Shown: positions 1-13,049 of the stretch, in pieces | Layout of the letters: each line of letters opens with the position of its first letter | Numbering within the stretch: the first letter of the stretch is position 1 | NCBI GenBank assembly: GCA_944548615.1 | Contig: OX155952.1 | Coordinates: 28,049,458-28,113,457, forward strand | Direction: 5' to 3' | Source: Micropterix aruncella | Lineage: Eukaryota > Arthropoda > Insecta > Lepidoptera > Micropterigidae | DNA: 64,000 nucleotides | Notes under the pieces: model-generated | Database searches by the model: none | Told to the model about the DNA's origin: nothing | The model's input: only the letters and a program-made list of their open reading frames with translations | Translations under genes and position numbers: made by a program

Positions 1-938
1 ATAGTTTAAAAAAAAACACTTTTTGATGAGACCTCCATGTACAGGTCTATATACATTTTATACAGGCACCTATGTCAATATTTACACTATTTACACTCAA
101 TATTTACAAGTCAATATATAACAGGTTTGGTATTTTTTTTAATGTGCCAGAATGGTGACCACCCAAACGCTTCTATCTCTGCAATGCCAATATATCTTAC
201 TTAGAATCAAGGAAAAAAAATAAACGACGAAAAACAAGGAAAACCCAGTTTCATTTTACTGGCATGTATTTTCCACCGATATATTATTATAGGTCGTTTT
301 TTTTCAGTCCATCCAATCTACCACGAGTGTTTCTATTTAAGTTTGCTATTAGTCAAAGAACGCAGTTTTCGTTCCAAATAAAAAGCGAAATATCATTTCG
401 ACGGGAATCAGCACGTACCTACTACGAATCATCTATCGTACCCGAAAGGGATATCCACGAAAATGCTTTTACTTAATTAGGACATTTTTCCTGCTTCTGT
501 TTTCGTGACGAAATTGCGTACGCCAAGCTGCTTCTTAAAATATATAATATTTTACAATATGTATATGAATGCCATTAAATGCAGAGAAACCCATTCTGGA
601 CCAATTTAATGTGATATTTAGCTGATTTTTAATGTTGTTTTCCTTAAATTTTTCAATTTTAAACCACTCTCCCGTGAAGTTTGTATGATGTCGCTTATCT
701 CTTTTTGCCTTTAAAGCATCGAATTATTATATTTGGAAACATGTAAATGAAAATTGCCTTTTAAAACCCCCCTTTTATTAAACTTCGTTACAAAGGAATA
801 TATAATATTTTTCTGTCGCTTCGGCTTCGTTTGGTATGATTCCCCCTCAGAAGATGACCAAAATTAAAAGCAAGGGTTTTAAACTGAACCTACATATTAA
901 CTAAACTACATATTTAGAGAGTGGAAGTGATCACGCTA

Positions 939-965
939 GGCCAATACCGAGTTGTATAAAATGTG
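939..965 (+). promoter_or_regulatory. Putative core promoter of OR-A
   Basis: A TATAAAA box lies at 955-961, 57 bases before the ATG, inside a stretch reading CCAATACCGAGTTGTATAAA. The same stretch stands before OR-C, and a related CCGAGTTGTAAAAAATG lies before OR-B. Conservation between diverged paralogues supports a promoter role, but the transcription start is inferred. Confidence 0.45.
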
Positions 966-1017
966 AAAAATTTTGTAACCATCTCGAGTTAATCGACTTG
1001 TGAGCCATCGATACAAC

Positions 1018-4000
1018 ATGGTCGAGAACAAGACCAAATTAAAATATTTGGTATTCGATGACGTCTTTCGCCATCTTGACATCTTGATGGCGATGATGGG
1101 GATAAATAAGCTCTACCAGCCTGAAAATATATTAACTAACTTTCGAATTTTTCAGTGGATTCTCTGCGTAATAAGTGCATCAAATCTGACATTATTGCTT
1201 ATTGGCATGATATGTTTTGTTATTACATCAGAGTCAATTTTCGATACTCTTGAAGCCATGCCAAATATTTTCTTTACAATTAATGCTTTAGTGAAATTGG
1301 CTACAATATTAGTGCCTAGAAAACTTATATATGAATTGACGAATGGTTTGAAATTATTATGGCCACAGTCCGATGACGAAACCTCCATAAAAAGATTTTA
1401 CAAAATCGTATCGCCTATTTCTAAATTATGTTTTTTCTATTTATTAATGACGACTGGTACTACTTTTGCATTCGACATGACAACCATTTTAGGCGCTTTG
1501 ATGGAGTACATACGGTCTGGAGAGGTTCATATAAAAATGCCGTTTTTGAGTTGGTATCCGTTCGATGTTGAAAAGTCGGTGCCATGCCTTTTGTTCATAT
1601 TTGTCACACAATTTTGGGCAGGTAAGTTTGTACTTTGATTTTTTTTAACCTATGTTATATTTTCTCCTTAAAAGATCAAAGTTCAAATTGAAAATTAAAA
1701 AACTTAAGCGTCAACTTTCACTTAATTATATAAAATATAGGTCTCTGAATATTTGATAAAGAATATTGCATTTTTAGTATCTAAATGTACAAACAAAATG
1801 TAATAAAAGTAAATACATATATATTTTGTCGTTGCTCACTTGGTTTTAGTAAATTACCAGGCATCAATATTTAAAGGTAATTTAATTTAATTGAGTATAG
1901 ATAATTCATGAATAAAATAAAAATACAGCTAAACAGCATCACTAAAAATATCTATAAATCAATCCAAGTAAAAATTAACTTATTGAAATACAATGTATAT
2001 AATGTATATCAATTATCTCAAGTATTTAGCAAGGTATATCAAGTGTAAAGGGTAAAATATATGAACATATATCAAGAAACAAGTTATTTTAAGTCATTTT
2101 AATAAAATTTTAAAGCGACCTTAGAAATAGTATAAAATCATTGGGCTTTGATTTATGGCACAGTTGTTCTTTAGGGCTTTAAAAGTTTCTACCTAAAAAT
2201 CGTCGACTATGGAGTGCTGGGACTTATTTTGGTGCCAAAATCGTAAGCGAGAAAATACTCTAAGTAACATAACTTTGTTACTATATAAGCTAAAGCGGAT
2301 TTTTATAGCTGAAAATATTAGTAACGATATCTTATATACAAAAATGAATCGCCGTGCGTTAGTTTTTTTTATTTTATTTTTTATTTAATAACCATTTTTT
2401 TAAATACAGCTTTGTGTAAAATCCAGCCAAGCCTAAGGCTTACCTGCTGGAGATTATGATAGGGTGTGACTTTCAGTGCAACTTTAGTGGCCTATTTGAG
2501 CATATTATGATATATCTGCTCAATTATCTGCTACATTACTAAGGATTAGTCGGCACAGAAAGCCACCCCCTTAATAATATTTACATAAAAAGAAGAACGT
2601 ACTTAATGCTAAAAAAATAAAATATATGAATCTTATTCGTATCATTTACACTTGTGTTTCACTTCCACTTATTTTAAAGCTAACTATTTTTAATTCTTTT
2701 TTTTGTGTTTTAGTACATTTTTTATAAGTTTTTAAATTTAGAGGAATTTTGTTGAATAAATGAGGGATTAGCCAATTCAATCTTCTTTTGCCATAAAGGT
2801 TGCGAAAAGGAGGGACGAGTAGCCGTTCATTTTGTATCTCTCTAGTGCTGTGTTTATAATGTTGGACATAAATTCGGAACTCGTCAGTCTCGAAATATTG
2901 AACTGTCAATCTATAATTAAATATTAAATTAACAGATAATATGTCACAATACTTGAAAAGTCCTATCTGGTCGTTTCTGAATTTATTTCGAATCTTGTTT
3001 GGAACTATTATTTTTAAAATACGGTGTTGTAGAGATGTGATGCGCGATATATAAGTTTTAAATGTGTTGCCATAGGTTGTAATTCCATAAGCAATAATAG
3101 ATTCGACCAGGGCAAAATACAGACTTCTCAGCTGATTGTATCTGAGAATGTATTTTAAGTGGTAGATTTTTATAATTATTTGTCTAAGTTTATTGCAAAT
3201 GTTATTAATGTGCACTTCCCAGTTGATTTTTTTATGAATCGTTAGTCCAAGGTACCTTTCAGCATCGACTTTTTTAATATGCTCACAGGATCTCGGAAAT
3301 GACTCGACCGATTTGAATTATTTTTCTTTTATTTTGTTTGCTTGATTCAGGGGTGGTATACAAAAAAAAATATTTAGGAAAAACTCAATGAAACAACTGA
3401 AAATCGAAAAAATCTAAATTAGTCATTTTGGGAACATTGGCCCTTTCTAGAGCCATGCGGCGATCGTATTGTTTGCGCCATCCATAACTGTTATTCATTA
3501 CGTACAATGTGTAAAATTTCAGCAAGTCGAAAAGTCAAAAAAGTCGAGAAAATCAAAAAAGTCAAAAAAGTCAAAAAAGTCAAAAAAAAAACAAAAAAGT
3601 AAAAAAAAGAAAAAGTAAAAAAAAACAATAGTCAGTCGAAAAAGTCACAAAAGCTAAAAAGTCGGAAAATGGGAAAAAGTCAAATAAGACGGAAAAGTAA
3701 AAAAAGGCGAAAAAGTTGAAAAAGTCGGGAAAGTCAAATAATTCAAAAAAGTCAAAAAGTCGGAAAAGTCAACAAAGGCAAAAAAATAAAAAAAGTCAAA
3801 AAAGTAAAAAAAGCGAAAAAAGTCAAAGAAGTCGAAAAGTAAAAAAAAGACTGATAAGTCGAAAAAGTTAAAAAAAATCGAAAAGGTAAAAAAACTAAAA
3901 AGTCAAGCCACAAAAGTCAAAAAAGTCAAAATGGAAAAAAGTGAAAAAGTCAGAAAAGATAAAAAAGGCAAAAAACTCGGGAAAATCAATAAAGTCAAAA

Positions 4001-7000
4001 AAGTTGACGGAGGCAAAAAAGTCAAAAAAATCAATAAAATAAAAAAAAATGAAGAAGTCGAAAAAGTCACAAGCTAAGAACTCAAAAAATGGGAAAAAGT
4101 CGGAAAAGTAAAAAAAGGAGAAAGTCGAAAAAGTCGGGAAAGTCAAATAAGTTAAAAAGGTCAAAAGTCAAAAAAGTCAAAAAAATTAAAAAAGTCAATA
4201 AAGCCAAAAATGTGACAAAAAAATCAAAAAGTCAAAAAAGCCAAAAAAGTCAAAAAAATAAGTCAAAAAAGGACGGTAAAGTAAAAAAATGCAAAAAAGT
4301 CGGAAAAGTAAAAAAGGTAAAAAAGTCAAAAATCGAAAAGATAAAAAAAAACAAAAAAGTCGAAAAATGGGATATAGTCAAAAAAGTCGGAAAAGTAAAG
4401 AAAGGCGAAATAGTCGGGAAAGTCATTAGGTTAAAAAAGTGAAAAAAATCGAAAAATGGAAAAAATCTAAAAAGTCAAAAAAGTAACCAAAGTAAAAAAA
4501 TGGGAAAAAGTCGGAAAAGTAAAAAAACCTGGAAAAGTCGAAAAAGTCGGAAAGGTCGGAAAAGTCTGAAACTCTTCTAGTTATTTCACGTTCAACTGTA
4601 GCTGACGAACTAATCGCGTGCTTAAAATCTGTGGCGACATGTGAAGACACTCCGATTGACGACTAACGTGCGAAAGTTTTTGCAACAAAATCGAAATGCA
4701 GAAGTGTTTTCGAAGCAATTGTTGAACATTGGTAAAGGGAAAGTCGCAGTTGACATCTCGACCAGATTCATCACATTGTCCACTGATTTCTGTCAGTTGA
4801 CCGAATCGAAGGAGGAACAATTTTGGCGTGTTTTTCCGAACTTAGCGCAAACGTTTTAATACCATAATTAGCTGACCGAACGAGCCAATTAGCAGTGAAA
4901 ATCAAAAATGACGATGACCTCAATGCGACCATTCAAAATGTAATTCAGGGACAGTTGTTTGCCTTTAAATCGATAGATACAATTATCAACCAGGATGAGG
5001 TAGTCTACTATCTCACAGGATTTTTGAATTCGCTGGGATTGTCTGGATTCCCACCTCATATTTGTAATAGAAATTAGGCTCAGTCATCATCATGCTGCGT
5101 AACATCAATCAACCTCGACAATCAACATGAATCAATGGATTTGCCATTCGATTTTAAACGGCTGAAATTCCCTGTGCGTCTGGCCTTTGCGATGGCAAAT
5201 CACGCGTGTTGAGTTTGCGGAATTAACTTTGAATTTCCGTATTTCGCGTATGGACAAGCAATCGGTCGGAAAGCCATCATTTTTGTTTACTAACGCGCCG
5301 GAAAACAAAACGAAGAACATAGTTTACCAGAATGTTTTGTGTTGAATGTGGACTGCATTTATATTTCATCATGTAAATTAAATACATTAAATTTATTTTA
5401 ATTACAAACGACTTTCATTTAATCACCAAACGAAACTCAAACCGTACATGATTCGGCTATATTATAGCTTTCAATGAATTGGATTTGGAAGGTCGATTAG
5501 TATTAATAAACGCTTATGAAGATTTACAATCAAATCAATTTTAGGTGGTACGAAGTTCACCGGGTCATGTAGTTACCAATAAAAATATAGATAATTAGTA
5601 TTCGATTAACCTGAAAATGGCTTGAAAACTTGCTTTTGTCCAAAAATGCTATTTCACCAACCCAGATTTGCGTTCGTTTGACTATATAGTCTTTGATATA
5701 TCATTGTATCACATTTGCGGACAGAGAAGTTTAACTTAATTTTTGAAGTTTACTGGTTAGTTCTTGGCTATAGTGATACTCCATCGAACTCTAACTAATA
5801 ATCGTCAATTAATCTAGGTTAATAGGAAATAACATAAAAAATAATATTATATTCTCTAGTAACCATATTACGATTGCTTTCGTTGTATTTATATGGCTTT
5901 CATTTTAAATAATTACTTTAGCAATCATTTAAACAATTTCAGGATTTACAGCATCTTTTTTGATGTGCATAGGAGATCTGTTTTTGTGCACCGTAATAGC
6001 GTTGCTCTGCTATCATTTTGAAACAATTAGCGACTCTTTAAAAGAAATACAACCAATAACAGACGAAGATAATGATATTGCCAACGATTGCCTGAAGGAG
6101 TGTATTTTGTACCATTGTCGTTTATTAAGGTAAATACCAGAAATAAATAATTATAAAGTATTACTAGATAGATGTGTAGTTATAAGTAAATTGCTAGATA
6201 CATGTCTGGATCTCTTGCAATTTTTGATCAAAAGCCTATTGCTGGGTATAGAATACTGCAGGATTTTTATGATTTTGAACTTAACTAAAGTTTATTGAAT
6301 AGCGTTCATCATAATATAATAGAGTAGGTTTCCTTACATGTAACATCTCGCTCCTCGTGTTGATTGATTATGCTTCCTGCGTGAGCATTTGCACAATATC
6401 ATACACAGATATTCAATTTGGCCTTTAAAAATAGGTCATAATTGACCCTTTAATATCAATTTTGCCTCCCCTTAATATCAAATGCTGTATTATCGGCCTC
6501 GACGGATAAGTCTGTTTTAGTCTGACATGTCTGTTATACTTTCCTTGCCAGGAAAGTAAAACAGACATTTATATGCCTTACCTTTTCTTGTTACGTCAAA
6601 TAAAAAATGAAAATCTCTTCTTTGCCATTTCTATGTCTAAAAATAAACAATAAATAAGTTACATTATTATTATGTATTACCAGTTATTTGTGGTAGTAAC
6701 TTTTGTTGTAGTAGTCCATCCATGGGAAATCGTCTTTACGCAAGACTTGATTTAATTATGAACGGTTTTATATTAATTTCAGGTTATGTGAATTACTAGA
6801 GGATATATTTAGTTTTTCAATCTTCGTCAACCTTTCTATGAGTGCTATATCTCTTTGCGAGCTGTTATTTAACATATTGGTTAGTTTACATTTTTACCAT
6901 ATGTAGGTCATATTTAACTTTATTTATTATAACGTATTTGGTTTTCCTTTTTTTTAGGTGGTGCCTCCTGATAAGCTGTCTATTTATATTTTGTACATCG

Positions 7001-7607
7001 TTTCAGTCACATTTCAAGTATTCATGTTATGTTGGTGTAGTGACAAAATTATAAAACAGGTAAAAAAAATATTATTTAATACTATCAAAAGTCTCTAAAA
7101 AAAATCTGTAATAATCTGTAACTTTAGTAAAATTATTATTGTTTTAGATGTTTTGAATCTATTTTCTAATTTTCTGTCAGACACTTTAAATATAATATTT
7201 TATATTTTTATTAGAGTCAACAGCGGCAGTCGGCAAAAACAGTTATTCAACTAACTATACGTTAAAGGCTACTATCACTGTTTTATAGTTTTTCATTTAA
7301 ACCTTTCAAGTTTTGGTGTTATTTTCAGAGTTCAGATTTAACCTCAGCAGCTTATCATAGCGGGTGGTATAAAACCGATAAAAAATTCAAAATTAATCTA
7401 ATTCAGCTTCAGTTGCGGACACAAAAACCTGTAGTACTGACTGCGATGAAATTTGTTATTCTTTCTATAAACACGTTTTTACACGTAAGTATTATTTTTT
7501 AATATTTTTGAAATAAAAACTTATATATAGATGTTTGTTTTTTCTCATAGATTGTGGGATCTGCATGGTCATACTTCACGCTACTCAGACAATTGTATGC
7601 AAAATGA
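1018..7607 (+). CDS. Odorant receptor OR-A (7tm_6 family), six exons, intact
   Basis: Insect odorant receptor, 400 aa. Such receptors sit in the dendritic membrane of olfactory neurons with the N-terminus inside the cell and form odour-gated cation channels with Orco. Exons: 1018-1621, 5943-6129, 6783-6879, 6958-7059, 7329-7484 and 7551-7607 (1203 nt with stop). All introns are GT-AG, with phases 1, 2, 0, 0, 0, and the frame stays open. The start is the ATG at 1018: further upstream this frame offers only a GTG at 1000, and the paralogues begin at the equivalent methionine. Hydrophobic segments lie near residues 47-69, 80-98, 136-153 and 187-226 and in exons 3-5. The last exon encodes SAWSYFTLLRQLYAK, the usual insect OR ending. 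Intron 1 is 4.3 kb and holds several insertions. It is a near-duplicate of OR-C. The family is certain; the ligand and orthologue are unknown. Confidence 0.9.
2363..3292 (-). mobile_element. 5'-truncated non-LTR retrotransposon (LINE) fragment in OR-A intron 1
   Basis: A minus-strand frame from about 3290 to 2646 encodes the part of a LINE ORF2 that follows the reverse transcriptase palm. It contains YLGLTI, WEVHINNICNKLRQ, then LRSLYFALVESIIAYGI and LQHRILKII, which match the thumb region of Jockey/CR1-like elements. The coding end at 2646 is followed on the minus strand by a short 3' UTR and an A-rich tail (complement of T-rich 2363-2395). The palm with its catalytic aspartates, the endonuclease and ORF1 are missing. 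The abrupt change at 3292 marks the 5' truncation or a later insertion. Confidence 0.75.
3524..4570. repeat. Degenerate AAGTC(A)n minisatellite, about 1.05 kb
   Basis: The stretch consists of variants of AAGTCAAAAA, AAGTCGAAAA and AAGTCGGAAA in roughly 9-10 base units. Read as protein it gives Lys/Ser-rich strings on the plus strand and Phe/Asp-rich strings on the minus strand, so open frames here are by-products of low complexity. It ends at the edge of a Helitron helicase relic and may have grown inside that element. No copy of it is seen in the homologous intron of OR-C. Confidence 0.85.
4571..5573 (+). pseudogene. Helitron relic: C-terminal part of Pif1-like helicase and 3' terminus
   Basis: Broken frames read in order like the end of a Helitron RepHel helicase: VADELIACLKS near 4595, LRLTTNVRKFLQQ near 4650, DFCQLTESKEE near 4785, FLNSLGLSG near 5020, FKRLKFPVRLAFAM near 5150, and GKPSFLFTNAPENKTKNIVYQNVL just before 5345 (given here only as a motif region). 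The element then ends at 5544-5573 with GGTACGAAGTTCACCGGGTC followed by ATGTAGT, a variant of the Helitron 3' end seen at 16226-16253. Several frameshifts and stops make it non-functional. The Rep half is absent. Confidence 0.75.
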
Positions 7608-9296
<1,689 letters not shown>

Positions 9297-9726
9297 ATAT
9301 TTTAAGGGTGTAATTTTTTTTAAAATTATTTTCAATAATATATAAAATTAGATTCATGAAAAGTTACTTATCTGGGGTCCTGGTGGACCAGAAACATTTA
9401 AACGATAGATAGTGTCCTCTTTAAATACTTAGGGCAGCAGCACCTGTTTCCGCAATTGATAACTTATGATGTTCTTAGTTACTTGATGTTCTTAGCAGCC
9501 GAATTACTGTATGCCCTTGGATGTAATAAGTATAGGAGGATGGTTTCTGTAACAGAAATGGATGTTAGTAACTTATTTTAGAAGAAATTATATGACTGAG
9601 AATATTTCGACACTAGTCGTATTCATTATAAATAGGATAGAAAACGAATTTACCGCGTGAAATTTGTAGGACCCGACGTTTCGGTGACGTTGCAGCCGCC
9701 GTTGTCTAGGGTAGACTGGAGAGTTG

Positions 9727-10880
9727 TCAGTCCGTTGTTTTGCGGGTAGGCCGCAAACCGCTGCCGCCACTGCGTAGGTTATAACGGTGGTGGGGGGCCG
9801 GGCTCGGAGCGCGGGAATTTTTAAAATCCGTCTTGCACACAACACTCACTGTATCCTGTTTTACGTCTTTGCGTTCGGCGTTCGGCGGCGGGAACATTTT
9901 AAGAAGAGGGTTCCACGTAGAAGAGAGTTTGTAGCCGTCATCTCTATTGAAGTTCGGAGTTCTTCTTATTTCAATGGCTTCCCGGATCATGCGAGGAAAG
10001 TAGAATTGTTCCTTGGATAGAACAATGGGATTTTGAAACTGCATCCAGTGGTTACTTCCGCTATCCAATATATGTTCGCAGATCGCCGATTTTTCTCGCT
10101 GAACGTTTTTAACAGCTTTGATGTGTTCTGTCAGTCGCGTGGCTATGGGCCGTTTCGTTTGTCCAACGTAGGCTAGACCGCAGCTGCATTCGACTTTATA
10201 CACACCCGGGGTTTGCAGTGGTATTACATCCTTTACAGGCCTCAAAAATCGAGCTATATTTTGGGTCGGTTTGAAGATCGTTTTTATATCGAATCTGTTT
10301 AGCATCTTACTTATTCGATCAGTCACGCCCTTGACGTATGGTAAGAATGCTCTTGATCTGCTCGGTTTTTGAGTTTCGTCCGTATTAGATCGTGTGCGTG
10401 TCTCGTGATATTTTCCGTATCCATTTTTCCTAAGGACATCATTGACATGTTCCATCTCCTTCGGAAAATGCTCAGTGTCGCATAGATCGCGTGCTCGATT
10501 CACGAGCGACGTTTGCACTGAACGTAGATGGTAGGGATGATGGTGTGAGCTTGCATGCAAATATCTGTCCGTATGTGTGGGCTTCCGATATACCGTATGT
10601 CCGAGAGTATTGTCACTTCTCCTCGTCACTTTGACATCCAAAAATGGTAAGGAGCCGTCCTTCTCTACTTCATAGGTGAAACTGATTTTTGGGTGTATGG
10701 AGTTTAGATGACCCAGGAATTCTTTCACCGTTTGAATGTTGCCTTTCAGGATGCAGAAGGTATCATCCACGTAGCGAAGCCAGAGAATGGGTTTAATTTT
10801 GGAGGTTTTTATGGCTAATTCCTCAAAATATTCCATATATAGGTCACTAACTATCGGCGATACGGCGATCGGCGATACGA
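9727..10880 (-). pseudogene. Penelope-like element, left copy: RT C-terminal part and GIY-YIG endonuclease
   Basis: The minus-strand frame is open from the palindrome centre to the stop at 9727. It encodes the end of a Penelope-like reverse transcriptase (SPIVSDLYMEYFEELA, then LRYVDDTF with the catalytic YVDD, then SLPFLDVKV) and a GIY-YIG nuclease (GVYKVECSCGLAYVGQTKR, with ARFLRPVKD before it). This pairing defines Penelope-like elements, which copy by target-primed reverse transcription. The N-terminal RT motifs are missing, so the copy is 5' truncated. The first residues of the frame (10880-10938) come from the opposing copy and are not part of this protein. Confidence 0.88.
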
Positions 10881-11652
10881 ATCGAGCACGCGATCTATGC
10901 GACACTGAGCATTTTCCGAAGGAGATGGAACATGTCAATGATGTCCTTAGGAAAAATGGATACGGAAAATATCACGAGACACGCACACGATCTAATACGG
11001 ACGAAACTCAAAAACCGAGCAGATCAAGAGCATTCTTACCATACGTCAAGGGCGTGACTGATCGAATAAGTAAGATGCTAAACAGATTCGATATAAAAAC
11101 GATCTTCAAACCGACCCAAAATATAGCTCGATTTTTGAGGCCTGTAAAGGATGTAATACCACTGCAAACCCCGGGTGTGTATAAAGTCGAATGCAGCTGC
11201 GGTCTAGCCTACGTTGGACAAACGAAACGGCCCATAGCCACGCGACTGACAGAACACATCAAAGCTGTTAAAAACGTTCAGCGAGAAAAATCGGCGATCT
11301 GCGAACATATATTGGATAGCGGAAGTAACCACTGGATGCAGTTTCAAATCCCATTGTTCTATCCAAGGAACAATTCTACTTTCCTCGCATGATCCGGGAA
11401 GCCATTGAAATAAGAAGAACTCCGAACTTCAATAGAGATGACGGCTACAAACTCTCTTCTACGTGGAACCCTCTTCTTAAAATGTTCCCGCCGCCGAACG
11501 CCGAACGCAAAGACGTAAAACAGGATACAGTGAGTGTTGTGTGCAAGACGGATTTTAAAAATTCCCGCGCTCCGAGCCCGGCCCCCCACCACCGTTATAA
11601 CCTACGCAGTGGCGGCAGCGGTTTGCGGCCTACCCGCAAAACAACGGACTGA
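10880..11652 (+). pseudogene. Penelope-like element, right copy (more truncated, frameshifted)
   Basis: This copy starts at NRARDLCDTEHFPKEM, downstream of the YVDD region, so it lacks the RT catalytic centre but keeps the linker and GIY-YIG domain (GVYKVECSCGLAYVGQTKR). A one-base deletion near 11348 breaks the frame; it resumes as FPRMIREAIEIRR from 11383 and ends at 11652. It lies head to head with the left copy and is otherwise almost identical to it, which points to a very recent joint origin or gene conversion between the arms. Confidence 0.88.
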
Positions 11653-11794
11653 CAACTCTCCAGTCTACCCTAGACAACGGCGGCTGCAACGTCACCGAAA
11701 CGTCGGGTCCTACAAATTTCACGCGGTAAATTCGTTTTCTATCCTATTTATAATGTCAAACAACCGCGATAGTCTTCGATTTTATAGTCGTATT

Positions 11795-11846
11795 CATCTC
11801 TATGACATTTCTCTGTCATATCATGAAGAGAAATGTCATAGAGATG
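11795..11846. repeat. Perfect 20-bp hairpin in the right arm
   Basis: CATCTCTATGACATTTCTCT is followed by a 12-base loop and its exact reverse complement. It lies in the block of the right arm that has no counterpart in the left arm, so it may be a small insertion or a secondary rearrangement. Confidence 0.85.
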
Positions 11847-12068
11847 CATACAGTAATCCAAGGGCATACAGTAATTCGGCTGCTAAGAACATCAAGTAAC
11901 TAAGAACATCATAAGTTGTCAATTGCGGAAACAGGTGCTGCTGCCCTAAGTATTTAAAGAGGACACTATCTATCGTTTAAATGTTTCTGGTCCACCAGGA
12001 CCCCAGATAAGTAACTTTTCATGAATCTAATTTTATATATTATTGAAAATAATTTTTTTTTTAAAAAA

Positions 12069-12336
<268 letters not shown>

Positions 12337-13049
12337 TATATACTATTATAAACGCGAAAGTTTGTATGTATGTATGGATGTTTGTTACTCTTTCACGCAA
12401 AAACTACTGAATGGATTTTGATGAATCTTTACAATAATATAGCTTACACATCAGAATAACACATAGGCTATAATTTATAAAGATATAGTTTGAATTATCT
12501 AAAATATAACGATAACTGTCAAGTAAGTAGGAAAAATCTAAGAAATTGATATTCGAAATTTAAATTCTAAGCGTCAACATATATTTTGAAAATTTTCTCA
12601 ACAATCCTACTTCCTACTAATATTATAAACGCGAAAGTTTGTAACGATTGCGCGACGTTACTATGGCGACGATTGCGTGACGTTACTATGGCGACGTCAT
12701 TGACAGCTGTGTTCAAATGTGTCCGTAATTAATGTTATCATCGTAATCGTAAATTAATTATTAGGTACTTACAATAAAACAACGAAAGCGTAATTTGTTT
12801 GTGGTTAGTAGGTAATAATAGAAATTACTTCGTTTTTATCTCCATTGCATAGGTAAAAAGCGTGATTTTGTTTCACAATTAGCAGATTAGAATTATTTTT
12901 TGACTATTAATTAGTACTTATGTTGCTGTAATTTTCATGAACCTGCTTAGGTATTGTATTTTTTAGGAAGAGTACAAAAAATCGCCAGCGTACATAGAAA
13001 GATCAGAGATTCCCGAGTGCGACAAGGCCTTCTTTCAGAAGGATAGTTT

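Noticed and set aside
1000..1017. Earlier start of OR-A (SHRYN extension)
   Set aside because: The extension begins with GTG and is not shared by the other receptors; ATG 1018 fits all.
3895..4650. Lys/Ser-rich and Phe/Asp-rich open frames
   Set aside because: They follow from the AAGTC(A)n minisatellite; no start context or homologue.
9588..9845. Frame repeated in both Penelope arms (MLCARRILK...; also 11534-11899)
   Set aside because: It is an overlapping frame across the end of the GIY-YIG coding part and the 3' UTR, duplicated only because the arms are identical.
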